A stretch of DNA of 64,000 nt from a virus: positions 1 to 64,000 of IMG/VR virus record IMGVR_UViG_3300037493_002420, one strand, 5' to 3'. The notes beneath the pieces were generated by a model. That model was not told the DNA's origin. It saw only the letters and a program-made list of their open reading frames with translations, and searched no databases. The position numbers and the translations under genes were made by a program. Shown one piece after another: positions 55,056 through 60,988 of this stretch; positions within the stretch are counted from its first letter, which is position 1; each line of letters begins with the position of its first letter.

Positions 55056-55592
55056 TTAAAAATTATAAAGCTCATAATATAAATACATTTTTCCTTTAAA
55101 TTGACTAAGTCCTGCTACTGCTGGATTAGCATTAAAAATATTAAAGTTAGAACCAACTATAGCTCCTGTAGATAATACATATGGTATAAACGTATCATCT
55201 GCATGAGGATTATAGTATACTGAAAACTGCATATAAATTTTATCTAGATCAGTAAAATCCATATCTGCGTTTGTAATAGTTAATCCTACTGAACCAACAA
55301 ATGCTGGTTTTGGTGAAGTTATTGTTTTATCCATAGCAATTTGAATTACTCCTTTTTGAGTAGTAACATCTACTACACTAGTAACAGCTAAATCTACAGT
55401 ATAATAACCAGTATTTGCAACATCTCCAGCAACTGACAAATCTTGAATTGTCATTGCATAAGTTTGATACTTATCTCCCCTTTTTATAAAAGTTGCATCA
55501 GCACCTACTGCTACTAAATCTGTTGAAGCATTATTTGCTTTTGTTCTAATTAACTTAGTTTTCTGTAAGTAGAACCAATTTAAAATATCCAT
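55056..55592 (-). CDS. Short tail protein with spike anchor module
   Basis: 178 residues. The first 60 (MDILNWFYLQKTKLIRTKAN, DATFIKRGDKYQTYAMTIQD) are the same anchor module as in the 395-aa-frame spike upstream; the C-terminal half is a compact beta domain. It probably docks on the same virion site and may be a short fibre, cap or a decayed spike. 4 nt from the downstream spike gene. Confidence 0.68.
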   Translation of the reverse strand: MDILNWFYLQKTKLIRTKANNASTDLVAVGADATFIKRGDKYQTYAMTIQDLSVAGDVANTGYYTVDLAVTSVVDVTTQKGVIQIAMDKTITSPKPAFVGSVGLTITNADMDFTDLDKIYMQFSVYYNPHADDTFIPYVLSTGAIVGSNFNIFNANPAVAGLSQFKGKMYLYYELYNF

Positions 55593-55611
55593 TATCTAAG
55601 TATTTAAAAAT

Positions 55612-56763
55612 TTATACTGCTGTAAATGCTGTATCAATTGGAACAATTCCTGCTCCCATTACTGCATCAATTGTATCTGTTGTACCTGGGAAGAATGCAT
55701 TATAAGCATAATACAATGCTGAACCTAATACACCATGCACTGCACGTGAATTAGCATTAGTTGCACTAACTTGAAACAAACATTGTCCTACTGAAGCAAC
55801 CCCACCAGCATCATGTAGCCATACTCCGTAACATTCAGTTGCACCAAAGTTATTAGAGATAGTTGACTGAGTTACAGCAAGTGTTCCATTACCATATACT
55901 TCTAGACAAGTTTCTCCATTTGCATCTAACTCAGACTGTGAGAAAGCTAATGTAGCTCCTGCCTGTACAGCAGCAACTTGAGTAGCTCCTGAAGTTTCAA
56001 CTAAAGTAAAGTCCGCAGTTCCCTTAACAATATTAAAACAGTATACATCACCTGTACCATTATGACTTACTTTAATTTGAGAACCGTGACAACGAGACTT
56101 AGCACCATCAGATAATCTTACTCCTGTGTTATTACATAAGATACCTGTACCTGTTCCACCAACTTGAACCCACATGTTTTCCAAAGATAAACGTTGAGCA
56201 TTAGCACCGGTAAATACGATACCATTGTTACTTCCTCCAGGTGCAATTGTAAGACCTTGAATAGAGAAATGATTATTATCTAAAGCACTAGTTGTAGTAT
56301 CAGCACCATTTACAGTAATTGTTCCAAATACATAAATAGGAGCATGAATAGATCCATTCTCACCCACTAAGAAAATATGTCCTTTTGTAAGACTAATGTT
56401 TTCTGTTAAAGATCCTTGAATACGAATAAAAATAGGATTGTCTTCTGCTGGTAAGATTGTTCCTGCAGTTATCAAGGCATCAATTGCAGCTTGTGCTTCA
56501 GCAACTGTTTTAAATGGAGTAACAATACTACCATTAGCTACATAAGTATCCTCTCTATTTGGATCAACAAAGAATTGATTTGTTGGGTTGTATAATAAGT
56601 CAGCTTTGAAATCTTGTACTGTCATACCATATGTCAAGTACTTGTCTCCTCTTTTTGCAAAAGTTGCGTCTCCACCTAATGCTATAAGATTAGTATCTTT
56701 ATTTGCAACGGTAGTTCTTACTAACCCGTTTTTGTTTAGGTATAGCCAGTTTAAAATATCCAT
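55612..56763 (-). CDS. Tail spike with anchor module and beta-helix
   Basis: 383 residues from MDILNWLYLNKNGLVRTTVA; the upstream ATG at 56799 is rejected because this start matches the paralogous anchor in the 178-aa protein. After the anchor (about 60 residues), FFVDPNREDTYVANGSIVTP with FKTVAEAQAAIDAL opens a parallel beta-helix with repeated strands (IFIRIQGSLTENISLTKGHI, FLVGENGSIHAPIYVFGTIT). Likely receptor-binding spike. First gene of its unit: terminator 56821-56845 and a TATATTAA motif lie upstream. Confidence 0.78.
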   Translation of the reverse strand: MDILNWLYLNKNGLVRTTVANKDTNLIALGGDATFAKRGDKYLTYGMTVQDFKADLLYNPTNQFFVDPNREDTYVANGSIVTPFKTVAEAQAAIDALITAGTILPAEDNPIFIRIQGSLTENISLTKGHIFLVGENGSIHAPIYVFGTITVNGADTTTSALDNNHFSIQGLTIAPGGSNNGIVFTGANAQRLSLENMWVQVGGTGTGILCNNTGVRLSDGAKSRCHGSQIKVSHNGTGDVYCFNIVKGTADFTLVETSGATQVAAVQAGATLAFSQSELDANGETCLEVYGNGTLAVTQSTISNNFGATECYGVWLHDAGGVASVGQCLFQVSATNANSRAVHGVLGSALYYAYNAFFPGTTDTIDAVMGAGIVPIDTAFTAV

Positions 56764-56781
56764 GATTATTACATAATTAGT

Positions 56782-56796
56782 TATATTATTAATATA
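56782..56796 (-). promoter_or_regulatory. Candidate phage promoter motif TATATTAATAATATA
   Basis: Minus-strand TATATTAATAATATA preceded by TTTTTTG, between the 56821 terminator and the spike ATG 19 nt away. Identical 15-mer at 29042-29056. Sequence is low complexity, so confidence stays moderate. Confidence 0.4.
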
Positions 56797-56820
56797 CAAA
56801 AAATTTACATAAAAACAAAA

Positions 56821-56845
56821 TCCCTAGAAACATATTTTCCAGGGA
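56821..56845 (-). terminator. Intrinsic terminator after accessory operon
   Basis: Inverted repeat TCCCT/AGGGA extended by inner GAAA/TTTC pairing, followed on the minus strand by TTTTGTTTTT. It separates the GroES-like gene from the spike genes. Confidence 0.8.
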
Positions 56846-56897
56846 TCTTCTTACCTAAGCGATAACAAAAATTTTAACGTATACAAATATAATAATA

Positions 56898-57194
56898 TTA
56901 CCAGATAATTGCAACATCACCTTCATTTACCATTAATCTGACTTTACCATCAATATCAATTTTTTCTGATCTTTCTAAAGATGCATAAGGAATATATACT
57001 ACATCTCCTGCTACTACATCTGTACATTTATCACCTACAGCATATACAGTTACTTTATTCCAAACTTTCATAGCTTCATACATAATAGCATCTTCATCTT
57101 TTTCTGATAACTTAATGCTTGACTTTGGTTTCTCCGGAACTTCTATAATAATTCTCCAACCTCTTAATACTTTAAACTTGCTCATCTTCTCCAT
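56898..57194 (-). CDS. GroES-like co-chaperonin
   Basis: 98 residues (95 if the fourth codon, 57185, is used). KFKVLRGWRIIIEVPEKPKS at the start and YAVGDKCTDVVAGDVVYIPY with GKVRLMVNEGDVAIIW at the end follow the Cpn10 plan: first strand, mobile-loop region with SIKLSEKDED, V-G...V-x-x-GD-x-V core, closing strand. Phage co-chaperonins (T4 gp31 type) help host GroEL fold the capsid protein. Overlaps the upstream gene by 23 nt. Last gene of the accessory operon. Call is from pattern; divergence is high. Confidence 0.62.
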   Translation of the reverse strand: MEKMSKFKVLRGWRIIIEVPEKPKSSIKLSEKDEDAIMYEAMKVWNKVTVYAVGDKCTDVVAGDVVYIPYASLERSEKIDIDGKVRLMVNEGDVAIIW

Positions 57195-57447
57195 ATTGTT
57201 TTAACGTTAATACTTTTACTACTGACATTTGCGCATTGAGTATCTCTCCTATAGCATGATCAAATAATAAACTCTTCATTGGAAATCTACTTTCCGTATA
57301 ATCCTTTTTTAATATCTCTGCCAACTCAGCACATAGAGTCTTTACTCTAGTAATAGTTGGATCTCCTGACGAGTTAAAATCTAACCCCACTAATTGTTCC
57401 CCAAAGTTAGGGATTCTTTTTTCATTAACTGTTATTTCTTTTTCCAT
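57172..57447 (-). CDS. Candidate Acb2/Tad1-like cyclic-nucleotide sponge
   Basis: 91 residues. GLDFNSSGDPTITRVKTLCA with ELAEILKK, a polar loop, then a second helix LLFDHAIGEILNAQMSVVKV and LTLKQ. The FNxSGDPxVxxVK...A...I / A...I...AQM...VKxLT pattern is that of the helical-hairpin family named Acb2/Tad1 (Pfam hairpin domain, formerly DUF7681). Known members bind cyclic nucleotide signals of CBASS/Thoeris defence. It sits in the accessory operon beside a GroES-like gene. Many family members are untested, so the anti-defence role is inference. Confidence 0.58.
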   Translation of the reverse strand: MEKEITVNEKRIPNFGEQLVGLDFNSSGDPTITRVKTLCAELAEILKKDYTESRFPMKSLLFDHAIGEILNAQMSVVKVLTLKQYGEDEQV

Positions 57448-57461
57448 TATATGTTGGTTTA

Positions 57462-57716
57462 TTAATTTACTTCTTCATATGTTTCATAAAATACTTCTGG
57501 AGACTGTGGATAAAATTGACCATTATATCCTTTAATAATAAAATCTCCTATACGTGCAGTATGTGGTCCATGTTCCCCACCCGTAACTGCTAATACGGGT
57601 TCATTATTTCTTACATAACTAAAACAAGGTTCACAAAATTCTAACATCTCATTTAAGTTATTACCTAACCACTGTACTGCTTCAACCTCAATTGGTTTCT
57701 TTCTCCACTTCTTCAT
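57462..57716 (-). CDS. Conserved phage protein, GDFIIKG family
   Basis: 84 residues. Starts KKWRKKPIEVEAVQWLGNN and ends ARIGDFIIKGYNGQFYPQSP then EVFYETYE. This matches the very common small phage protein with 'M-x-W-R-KKPVxVEAxQ' and 'PGDWIIKGxxGEFYPCKPDIFxxTYE'. No function is established for the family. 28-nt overlap with the upstream 61-aa gene. Confidence 0.82.
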   Translation of the reverse strand: MKKWRKKPIEVEAVQWLGNNLNEMLEFCEPCFSYVRNNEPVLAVTGGEHGPHTARIGDFIIKGYNGQFYPQSPEVFYETYEEVN

Positions 57717-57873
57717 CTGGTTGTGAGTTTAATGTTTGATTAATATATTCTTGAGAGTATCCTTCTAATAATAATGCTTGTTCAAAAGCTTTTCTAATAC
57801 TATAGAAACTATGAGCTTCTTCTGTATCTATATTATATTTAATACCTTGTTTAGTTGTGATACTAATAATCAT
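57688..57873 (-). CDS. Small hypothetical protein (61 aa)
   Basis: 61 residues: strand-rich start (MIISITTKQGIKYNIDTEEA), helix (FYSIRKAFEQALLLEGYSQE), acidic end. ATG overlaps the previous stop as ATGA; the 3' end overlaps the next gene by 29 nt. No family recognised. Confidence 0.62.
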   Translation of the reverse strand: MIISITTKQGIKYNIDTEEAHSFYSIRKAFEQALLLEGYSQEYINQTLNSQPDEEVEKETN

Positions 57874-58070
57874 GCATCATACTTTTTAGGTGGGATATCT
57901 TTCTTAGGACCTTCATCCGTAACTACTATATCACTAAGAAGAGTAAACTTAATTTGTTCTAAGATTCCTATAAGCATCATTGAGTTTACAGTATCTTCAC
58001 CTTGGGCTAAGTGTATTTCAAGTTTCCCTGAATCATCTACTGATACATTTAAGATAGTTTTATTTGACAT
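57870..58070 (-). CDS. Small hypothetical protein, first gene of leftward block
   Basis: 66 residues from MSNKTILNVSVDDSGKLEIH. An upstream in-frame ATG at 58145 is rejected because the intervening sequence holds a terminator hairpin (58110-58137) and promoter-like elements. Strand-rich start, helix (MMLIGILEQIKFTLLS), Lys/Pro/Asp-rich end. No family recognised. It opens the leftward gene block; leader contains TATATTAAC and a TAACTTTG that partly matches a host -7 box. Confidence 0.62.
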   Translation of the reverse strand: MSNKTILNVSVDDSGKLEIHLAQGEDTVNSMMLIGILEQIKFTLLSDIVVTDEGPKKDIPPKKYDA

Positions 58071-58095
58071 ATTACAATTTGTTGGTATAACAAAG

Positions 58096-58103
58096 TTAAT
58101 ATA
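58096..58103 (-). promoter_or_regulatory. Candidate promoter elements before first leftward gene
   Basis: Minus strand TTTTTTATATTAACTTTG lies between the 58110 hairpin and the ATG at 58070. It contains both the TATATTAA motif and TAACTTTG (fits TAnnTTTG), but a matching TTTG about 19 nt upstream is missing. Either could be the promoter. Confidence 0.35.
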
Positions 58104-58109
58104 AAAAAC

Positions 58110-58137
58110 AAAACCTCCAAGTTTCCCAAGAGGTTTT
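58110..58137 (-). terminator. Terminator/attenuator upstream of first leftward gene
   Basis: Inverted repeat AAAACCTC/GAGGTTTT with inner CTTGG..CCAAG-like pairing, followed on the minus strand by GTTTTTTATATT. No gene is seen upstream on this strand within the control region, so it either ends a short leader RNA from the control region or acts as an attenuator. Confidence 0.65.
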
Positions 58138-58145
58138 ATTAACAA

Positions 58146-58520
58146 TTAAATCAAAAAACAAATTATGAAAGTAAAGCATTACAAATATAATAAAATTATA
58201 TTCTTATACATATAAAAAATATAATTATCTATACATGAAGTAAAGATAATACTTTACAAAATATGTAAAGAAGTAAAGATAACTCTTGACAAAATGTAAA
58301 TTATATTATGCAGGACACTAGAATATAACCTAATATGTATGTTATAATATGCATTGTAAGAACTCAAAAAGGTACTTAAGAATAAATATCTTTTTGGGTA
58401 TATTGGAAAAATTTTTAAAAAAATTTTGGGATTTTTAATATGTAGTAGGGGGTGATTGGGCATACTAAATCAACCCCCACCCTCTCACTGGATTTGGGTG
58501 TACCCCCTATGTAATCTCTA
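58146..58520. promoter_or_regulatory. Divergent control region with repeats and GC hairpin
   Basis: 375 bp without a credible gene, between leftward and rightward blocks. It contains two direct copies of GAAGTAAAGATAA (58235-58247 and 58269-58281) and a related GAAAGTAAAG at 58168, AT-rich sequence, an A/T palindromic stretch near 58405-58430, and a strong hairpin GGGGGTGATT/AATCAACCCCC at about 58448-58476. It could bind a regulator or serve as a replication start; nothing here decides this. A 69-residue minus-strand frame in it has no protein-like character. Confidence 0.5.
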
Positions 58521-58545
58521 TCATCTTTCAACTAGTATTAGTATT
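58521..58545 (+). promoter_or_regulatory. CATCTT promoter copy 1
   Basis: TCATCTTTCAACTAGTATTA, first of eleven copies of the conserved block. Expected start at the purine at about 58540. Drives the 60-aa membrane protein at 58565. Confidence 0.75.
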
Positions 58546-58564
58546 AATGTTAAAATATTCTGTT

Positions 58565-58747
58565 ATGAAAAGATATAGTAATTATGTTATAGGTATGTTC
58601 ATAGCTTCTCTATTCTTCCTTGGGTTGAGTATTGAAGCTGGATTGGAGAACATGCCTTCAGGTTGTGCAGTGCTTATAATAATAAGCTTCTGTCTATGGT
58701 ATGTAGGAGTAATGGCTCCTGATCATGAGAAATATAAAGAGAGTTAA
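58565..58747 (+). CDS. Small two-helix membrane protein (60 aa)
   Basis: 60 residues from MKRYSNYVIGMFIASLFFLG; start chosen at 58565 because it lies after the expected promoter start with an A/T-rich leader, whereas the ATG at 58547 does not fit. Two transmembrane helices (about 8-25 and 37-53: CAVLIIISFCLWYVGVM) and a short charged tail. Stop codon lies in the loop of the terminator hairpin. First gene of the rightward array; function unknown, perhaps a host-membrane modifier. Confidence 0.68.
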   Translation: MKRYSNYVIGMFIASLFFLGLSIEAGLENMPSGCAVLIIISFCLWYVGVMAPDHEKYKES

Positions 58748-58757
58748 TTCTCTCTTT
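58736..58757 (+). terminator. Terminator with stop codon in loop (60-aa gene)
   Basis: Eight-bp inverted repeat AAAGAGAG/CTCTCTTT around the loop TTAATT. The stop TAA (58745-58747) is in the loop, so the last codons form the 5' arm. Confidence 0.8.
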
Positions 58758-58762
58758 ATTCT

Positions 58763-58788
58763 CTTCATCTTTATACTATTCTTGATAT
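58763..58788 (+). promoter_or_regulatory. CATCTT promoter copy 2
   Basis: TTCATCTTTATACTATTCTT. Column 22 of the alignment is G58784, which is also the first base of the closing helix of the ncRNA that follows. Confidence 0.8.
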
Positions 58789-59036
58789 AACAAGGAATGT
58801 TTTCAGGGGGGAGTAGGGCTAGCCGTAGCTACTACTTAATATACCTACGAGAGGAATCCTATGGAAAACACTTGTTATATCTTATTATTATAATGCAATG
58901 GTTGAACAAATGATACTATCATTGTAATAATAATTATGGAAAAGTCAGAGGCCTTTCCCTTATTGCTTTGGGAATGTAAGTACCGTAAAAGGTCTTAGCA
59001 AGACACAATTAGAGAGAACTATATGTTCTCTCTTTT
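58784..59036 (+). ncRNA. Structured ncRNA A with long closing helix
   Basis: No reading frame in this stretch. Promoter copy 2 ends exactly where an 11-bp perfect helix begins: GATATAACAAG (58784-58794) with CTTGTTATATC (58871-58881), continued inside by TGTTTTC/GAAAACA (58798-58804/58864-58870). A second 14-bp helix with one wobble follows (58882-58895/58920-58933), then hairpins GGAAA..TTTCC and GTCTT..AAGAC, and a terminator AGAGAGAAC/GTTCTCTCT ending about 59033 with T-run. About 250 nt. No known RNA family recognised. Confidence 0.75.
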
Positions 59037-59041
59037 TCCTA

Positions 59042-59068
59042 TTCATCTTATAACTATTGTTAAATATA
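59042..59068 (+). promoter_or_regulatory. CATCTT promoter copy 3
   Basis: TTCATCTTATAACTATTGTT, directly after the T-run of the ncRNA A terminator; drives the 61-aa gene at 59081. Confidence 0.78.
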
Positions 59069-59080
59069 AAATCAAATATT

Positions 59081-59266
59081 ATGGATGTAAAAACTATAAA
59101 TAAGATTATTAAAATGCTTGATGAAAAAACTAATACCATTAAACTTAATCAACCTGTACCAATCATTAAAGATTGGCATAATGGATTAGTACATGGCTTA
59201 GAAGAATTCAGAGAGCATTTACGTAAACTTACAGTAATTCATACTGATTTACAAAAAGAGGAGTAA
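59081..59266 (+). CDS. Small hypothetical protein (61 aa)
   Basis: 61 residues from MDVKTINKIIKMLDEKTNTI. The ATG at 59057 is rejected since it lies inside the promoter block. Helical (WHNGLVHGLEEFREHLRKLT) with an acidic end. Its stop TAA (59264-59266) is within a GTAA loop of its terminator. No family recognised; probably an early host-takeover protein by promoter class. Confidence 0.65.
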   Translation: MDVKTINKIIKMLDEKTNTIKLNQPVPIIKDWHNGLVHGLEEFREHLRKLTVIHTDLQKEE

Positions 59267-59275
59267 TCCTCTTTT
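59254..59275 (+). terminator. Terminator with stop codon in tetraloop (61-aa gene)
   Basis: Nine-bp inverted repeat AAAAGAGGA/TCCTCTTTT with loop GTAA, which holds the stop codon; T-rich tract follows and runs into promoter copy 4. Confidence 0.82.
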
Positions 59276-59280
59276 CTTTT

Positions 59281-59306
59281 TTTCATCTTTATACTAATAT
59301 AAATAT
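59281..59306 (+). promoter_or_regulatory. CATCTT promoter copy 4
   Basis: TTTCATCTTTATACTAATAT; best match to the consensus. Drives the 123-aa gene at 59326. Confidence 0.82.
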
Positions 59307-59325
59307 AAATTTAAAACTTAAAATT

Positions 59326-59697
59326 ATGAAAGTTATAACTTACAAAAAGAAAATTGAAGTAGAAGCTACTGTACCTTTTCCTGTTATCACATTTGTTCCT
59401 GGAAAAGTAAGAAAGTTTGAAGATGGTTACTCATGGGATGCTATGGGTTATGTAGCTAGATTTGATGGACTTACTAATGATGGATATCATAAAGTAACAG
59501 GTATGTATTATACAAGCATAGATAAAATGCTTGAAGCATATGTCATGGAAAACTTTAATAAACGTACAGGTTATGGTTCAGTAGATTGGCATGTGTATTC
59601 AGGTAAAGATGTTAACCTACCTGAATTATCTGAATTAGAAGATACAAATGGTAATGATGACCACGCTGATTTAGTTAATATGTTCAAAAACTTATAA
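59326..59697 (+). CDS. Hypothetical protein (123 aa), array gene
   Basis: 123 residues: MKVITYKKKIEVEATVPFPV, then a compact alpha/beta part (DGYSWDAMGYVARFDGLTND, YYTSIDKMLEAYVMENFNKR) and an acidic C-terminus (ELSELEDTNGNDDHADLVNM). No family recognised. Own promoter and terminator. The acidic tail is a feature of many small phage takeover proteins, but this is only suggestive. Confidence 0.72.
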   Translation: MKVITYKKKIEVEATVPFPVITFVPGKVRKFEDGYSWDAMGYVARFDGLTNDGYHKVTGMYYTSIDKMLEAYVMENFNKRTGYGSVDWHVYSGKDVNLPELSELEDTNGNDDHADLVNMFKNL

Positions 59698-59715
59698 GGG
59701 AGAGCAATCTCCCTT
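59696..59715 (+). terminator. Terminator of the 123-aa gene
   Basis: Eight-bp inverted repeat AAGGGAGA/TCTCCCTT with loop GCAA; the first two A are part of the stop codon. Followed by TTGGGTTTC. Confidence 0.72.
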
Positions 59716-59730
59716 TTGGGTTTCTTTTCT

Positions 59731-59754
59731 TTTCATCTTTATACTAGTATTGAG
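59731..59754 (+). promoter_or_regulatory. CATCTT promoter copy 5
   Basis: TTTCATCTTTATACTAGTAT, with the expected start purine at 59752, two bases before the closing helix of ncRNA B. Confidence 0.82.
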
Positions 59755-59897
59755 AATAGTTTCAGCAGGGGTAATCTCTGAACGGGTAAGTTTTTTAAAA
59801 GTTTCCTTGATAATATAAAAGGAAAGTATTTAATTACACACAGGCTGAAAGTGTATGTCAAGTTGCCTTAATTCCGGTACTGAAACTATTCTTTTTT
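59752..59897 (+). ncRNA. Structured ncRNA B, closing helix doubles as terminator
   Basis: No reading frame. A perfect 12-bp helix, GAATAGTTTCAG (59754-59765) with CTGAAACTATTC (59880-59891), closes a 138-nt RNA and is followed at once by a T6 run. Inside are hairpins TTTCCTT/AAGGAAA and TACAC/GTGTA. Like ncRNA A, the helix starts at the promoter's predicted start site. The G-rich CAGGGG after the 5' arm is shared with A. No known family recognised. Confidence 0.75.
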
Positions 59898-59901
59898 CTT
59901 T

Positions 59902-59928
59902 TTTCATCTTTTCACCATTATTAGTATT
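59902..59928 (+). promoter_or_regulatory. CATCTT promoter copy 6
   Basis: TTTCATCTTTTCACCATTAT, drives the 128-aa gene at 59947; abuts the T-run ending ncRNA B. Confidence 0.76.
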
Positions 59929-59946
59929 TACTCTAAAATTAAACAT

Positions 59947-60333
59947 ATGAAAAAGTTAACAGCGTACAAGACAGCAAAAAAAGAATTTGATGTAGTTTCA
60001 GAAGAAGTAATTTCTTTAGAAAATCAACTTGATGATACTAAAAGGATTGAAGTATCTTCCTCATTAAGTATTGATAGAAACTCAAGTGAATCACAATTCA
60101 TTTATGCTATTGGTATTATCAATCAACAAATTGCTACTTGCAAAGAACTTGATATTGATACTACACCAAGAGAAGAAATGAAGAAAGCTTGTATTCAGAT
60201 TAGAAATCTTGTGAAAGAACACAGAGCTTGGGATGATTATGAAAATGAACTATGTACTTATGTTAATCAAGTATATAAACTACTCACAGAAGAAGAGAAG
60301 TTTAGTTTGTTAGATTATCCAAAGAAGAAGTAA
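59947..60333 (+). CDS. Hypothetical helical protein (128 aa), array gene
   Basis: 128 residues, almost all helical: KKLTAYKTAKKEFDVVSEEV, FIYAIGIINQQIATCKELDI, MKKACIQIRNLVKEHRAWDD, YVNQVYKLLTEEEKFSLLDY. Probably a small helical bundle. No family recognised. Own promoter (copy 6) and terminator at 60342. Confidence 0.7.
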   Translation: MKKLTAYKTAKKEFDVVSEEVISLENQLDDTKRIEVSSSLSIDRNSSESQFIYAIGIINQQIATCKELDIDTTPREEMKKACIQIRNLVKEHRAWDDYENELCTYVNQVYKLLTEEEKFSLLDYPKKK

Positions 60334-60341
60334 TTAATAAG

Positions 60342-60359
60342 GAGAGTGTAAAAACTCTC
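60342..60359 (+). terminator. Terminator of the 128-aa gene
   Basis: GAGAGT/ACTCTC with loop GTAAAA, followed by TTTGTTTTCTTTTTTTTT, which runs into promoter copy 7. Confidence 0.72.
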
Positions 60360-60376
60360 TTTGTTTTCTTTTTTTT

Positions 60377-60402
60377 TTCATCTTTTGACTATTCTTGATA
60401 TT
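60377..60402 (+). promoter_or_regulatory. CATCTT promoter copy 7
   Basis: TTTCATCTTTTGACTATTCT, drives the 72-aa gene at 60421. It shows why an ATG at 60361 is not a start. Confidence 0.78.
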
Positions 60403-60420
60403 AACTCTAAATTTAAAAAG

Positions 60421-60639
60421 ATGAACAAAATTAAAATCAACACCGCAAGATTGAGAAGAGAAGTTAAAGCTGAAATTAATTCAGCAAGAATTATCTCTGA
60501 AGAGAAGTCACCTATGTCATCATTTGACAGAAAGACTTTAACAATGCTTAAAGCAGAAGTATCTGATATAGATAGAGTAGCTTTAAGTAAGTTAATCTCA
60601 AACCGTTCAGGTTATAGAGTCTTGAGCACAAGGGATTAA
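60421..60639 (+). CDS. Small basic hypothetical protein (72 aa)
   Basis: 72 residues from MNKIKINTARLRREVKAEIN. The frame extends upstream through the promoter, so 60421 is the start. Basic helices (FDRKTLTMLKAEVSDIDRVA, LSKLISNRSGYRVLS). Basic character would allow nucleic-acid binding, but no motif is recognised. Confidence 0.68.
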   Translation: MNKIKINTARLRREVKAEINSARIISEEKSPMSSFDRKTLTMLKAEVSDIDRVALSKLISNRSGYRVLSTRD

Positions 60640-60647
60640 CACAATAC

Positions 60648-60670
60648 AGAGAGGGCTTTAAGCTCTCTCT
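60648..60670 (+). terminator. Terminator of the 72-aa gene
   Basis: AGAGAG/CTCTCT with inner GCT/AGC pairs, followed by TTATTTTTTTC into promoter copy 8. Confidence 0.75.
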
Positions 60671-60681
60671 TTATTTTTTTC

Positions 60682-60706
60682 TTTCATCTTTATACTGTTA
60701 TAAATA
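60682..60706 (+). promoter_or_regulatory. CATCTT promoter copy 8
   Basis: TTTCATCTTTATACTGTTAT, drives the 71-aa gene at 60728. Confidence 0.8.
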
Positions 60707-60727
60707 TTCACTCTTAAATTAAATATT

Positions 60728-60943
60728 ATGTATACACAACAAAATATCAATAATCAAAGATTTAGCATACGGTTCTGTAATGTTGCTAAATATTTAGGAT
60801 TTAAAAAGGTAGGACCATTTGAAAAACTATTAAGACAAATGCACCCTAATAATAAAATTAGTTTTGGACCATCACATATGCGTGTTGGTAGATTGCTAAA
60901 GGAAATTACTGATTATTATAAATATGAAACTAGGGATAAATAA
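60728..60943 (+). CDS. Small basic hypothetical protein (71 aa)
   Basis: 71 residues, basic: RFSIRFCNVAKYLGFKKVGP, FEKLLRQMHPNNKISFGPSH, MRVGRLLKEITDYYKYETRD. The helix-turn spacing is compatible with a small DNA- or RNA-binding protein, but no family is recognised. Stop codon in the loop of its terminator. Confidence 0.66.
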   Translation: MYTQQNINNQRFSIRFCNVAKYLGFKKVGPFEKLLRQMHPNNKISFGPSHMRVGRLLKEITDYYKYETRDK

Positions 60944-60948
60944 TCCCT
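60932..60948 (+). terminator. Terminator with stop codon in loop (71-aa gene)
   Basis: AGGGA/TCCCT around loop TAAATAA, which holds the stop (60941-60943), followed by TTTTTTATTTC into promoter copy 9. Confidence 0.72.
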
Positions 60949-60955
60949 TTTTTTA

Positions 60956-60982
60956 TTTCATCTTATAACTAATACTAAATAT
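60956..60982 (+). promoter_or_regulatory. CATCTT promoter copy 9
   Basis: TTTCATCTTATAACTAATAC, only 7 nt before the ATG of the 61-aa gene at 60989. Confidence 0.78.
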
Positions 60983-60988
60983 AAAACT

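Noticed and set aside
1-58070. Stop-codon reassignment (as in some crAss-like phages)
   Set aside because: All large genes read through at normal lengths with the standard code and no conserved gene is split at TAG or TGA.
58254-58463. Minus-strand 69-residue frame in the divergent control region
   Set aside because: Covers direct repeats and A/T runs; the product is low complexity and no promoter fits.
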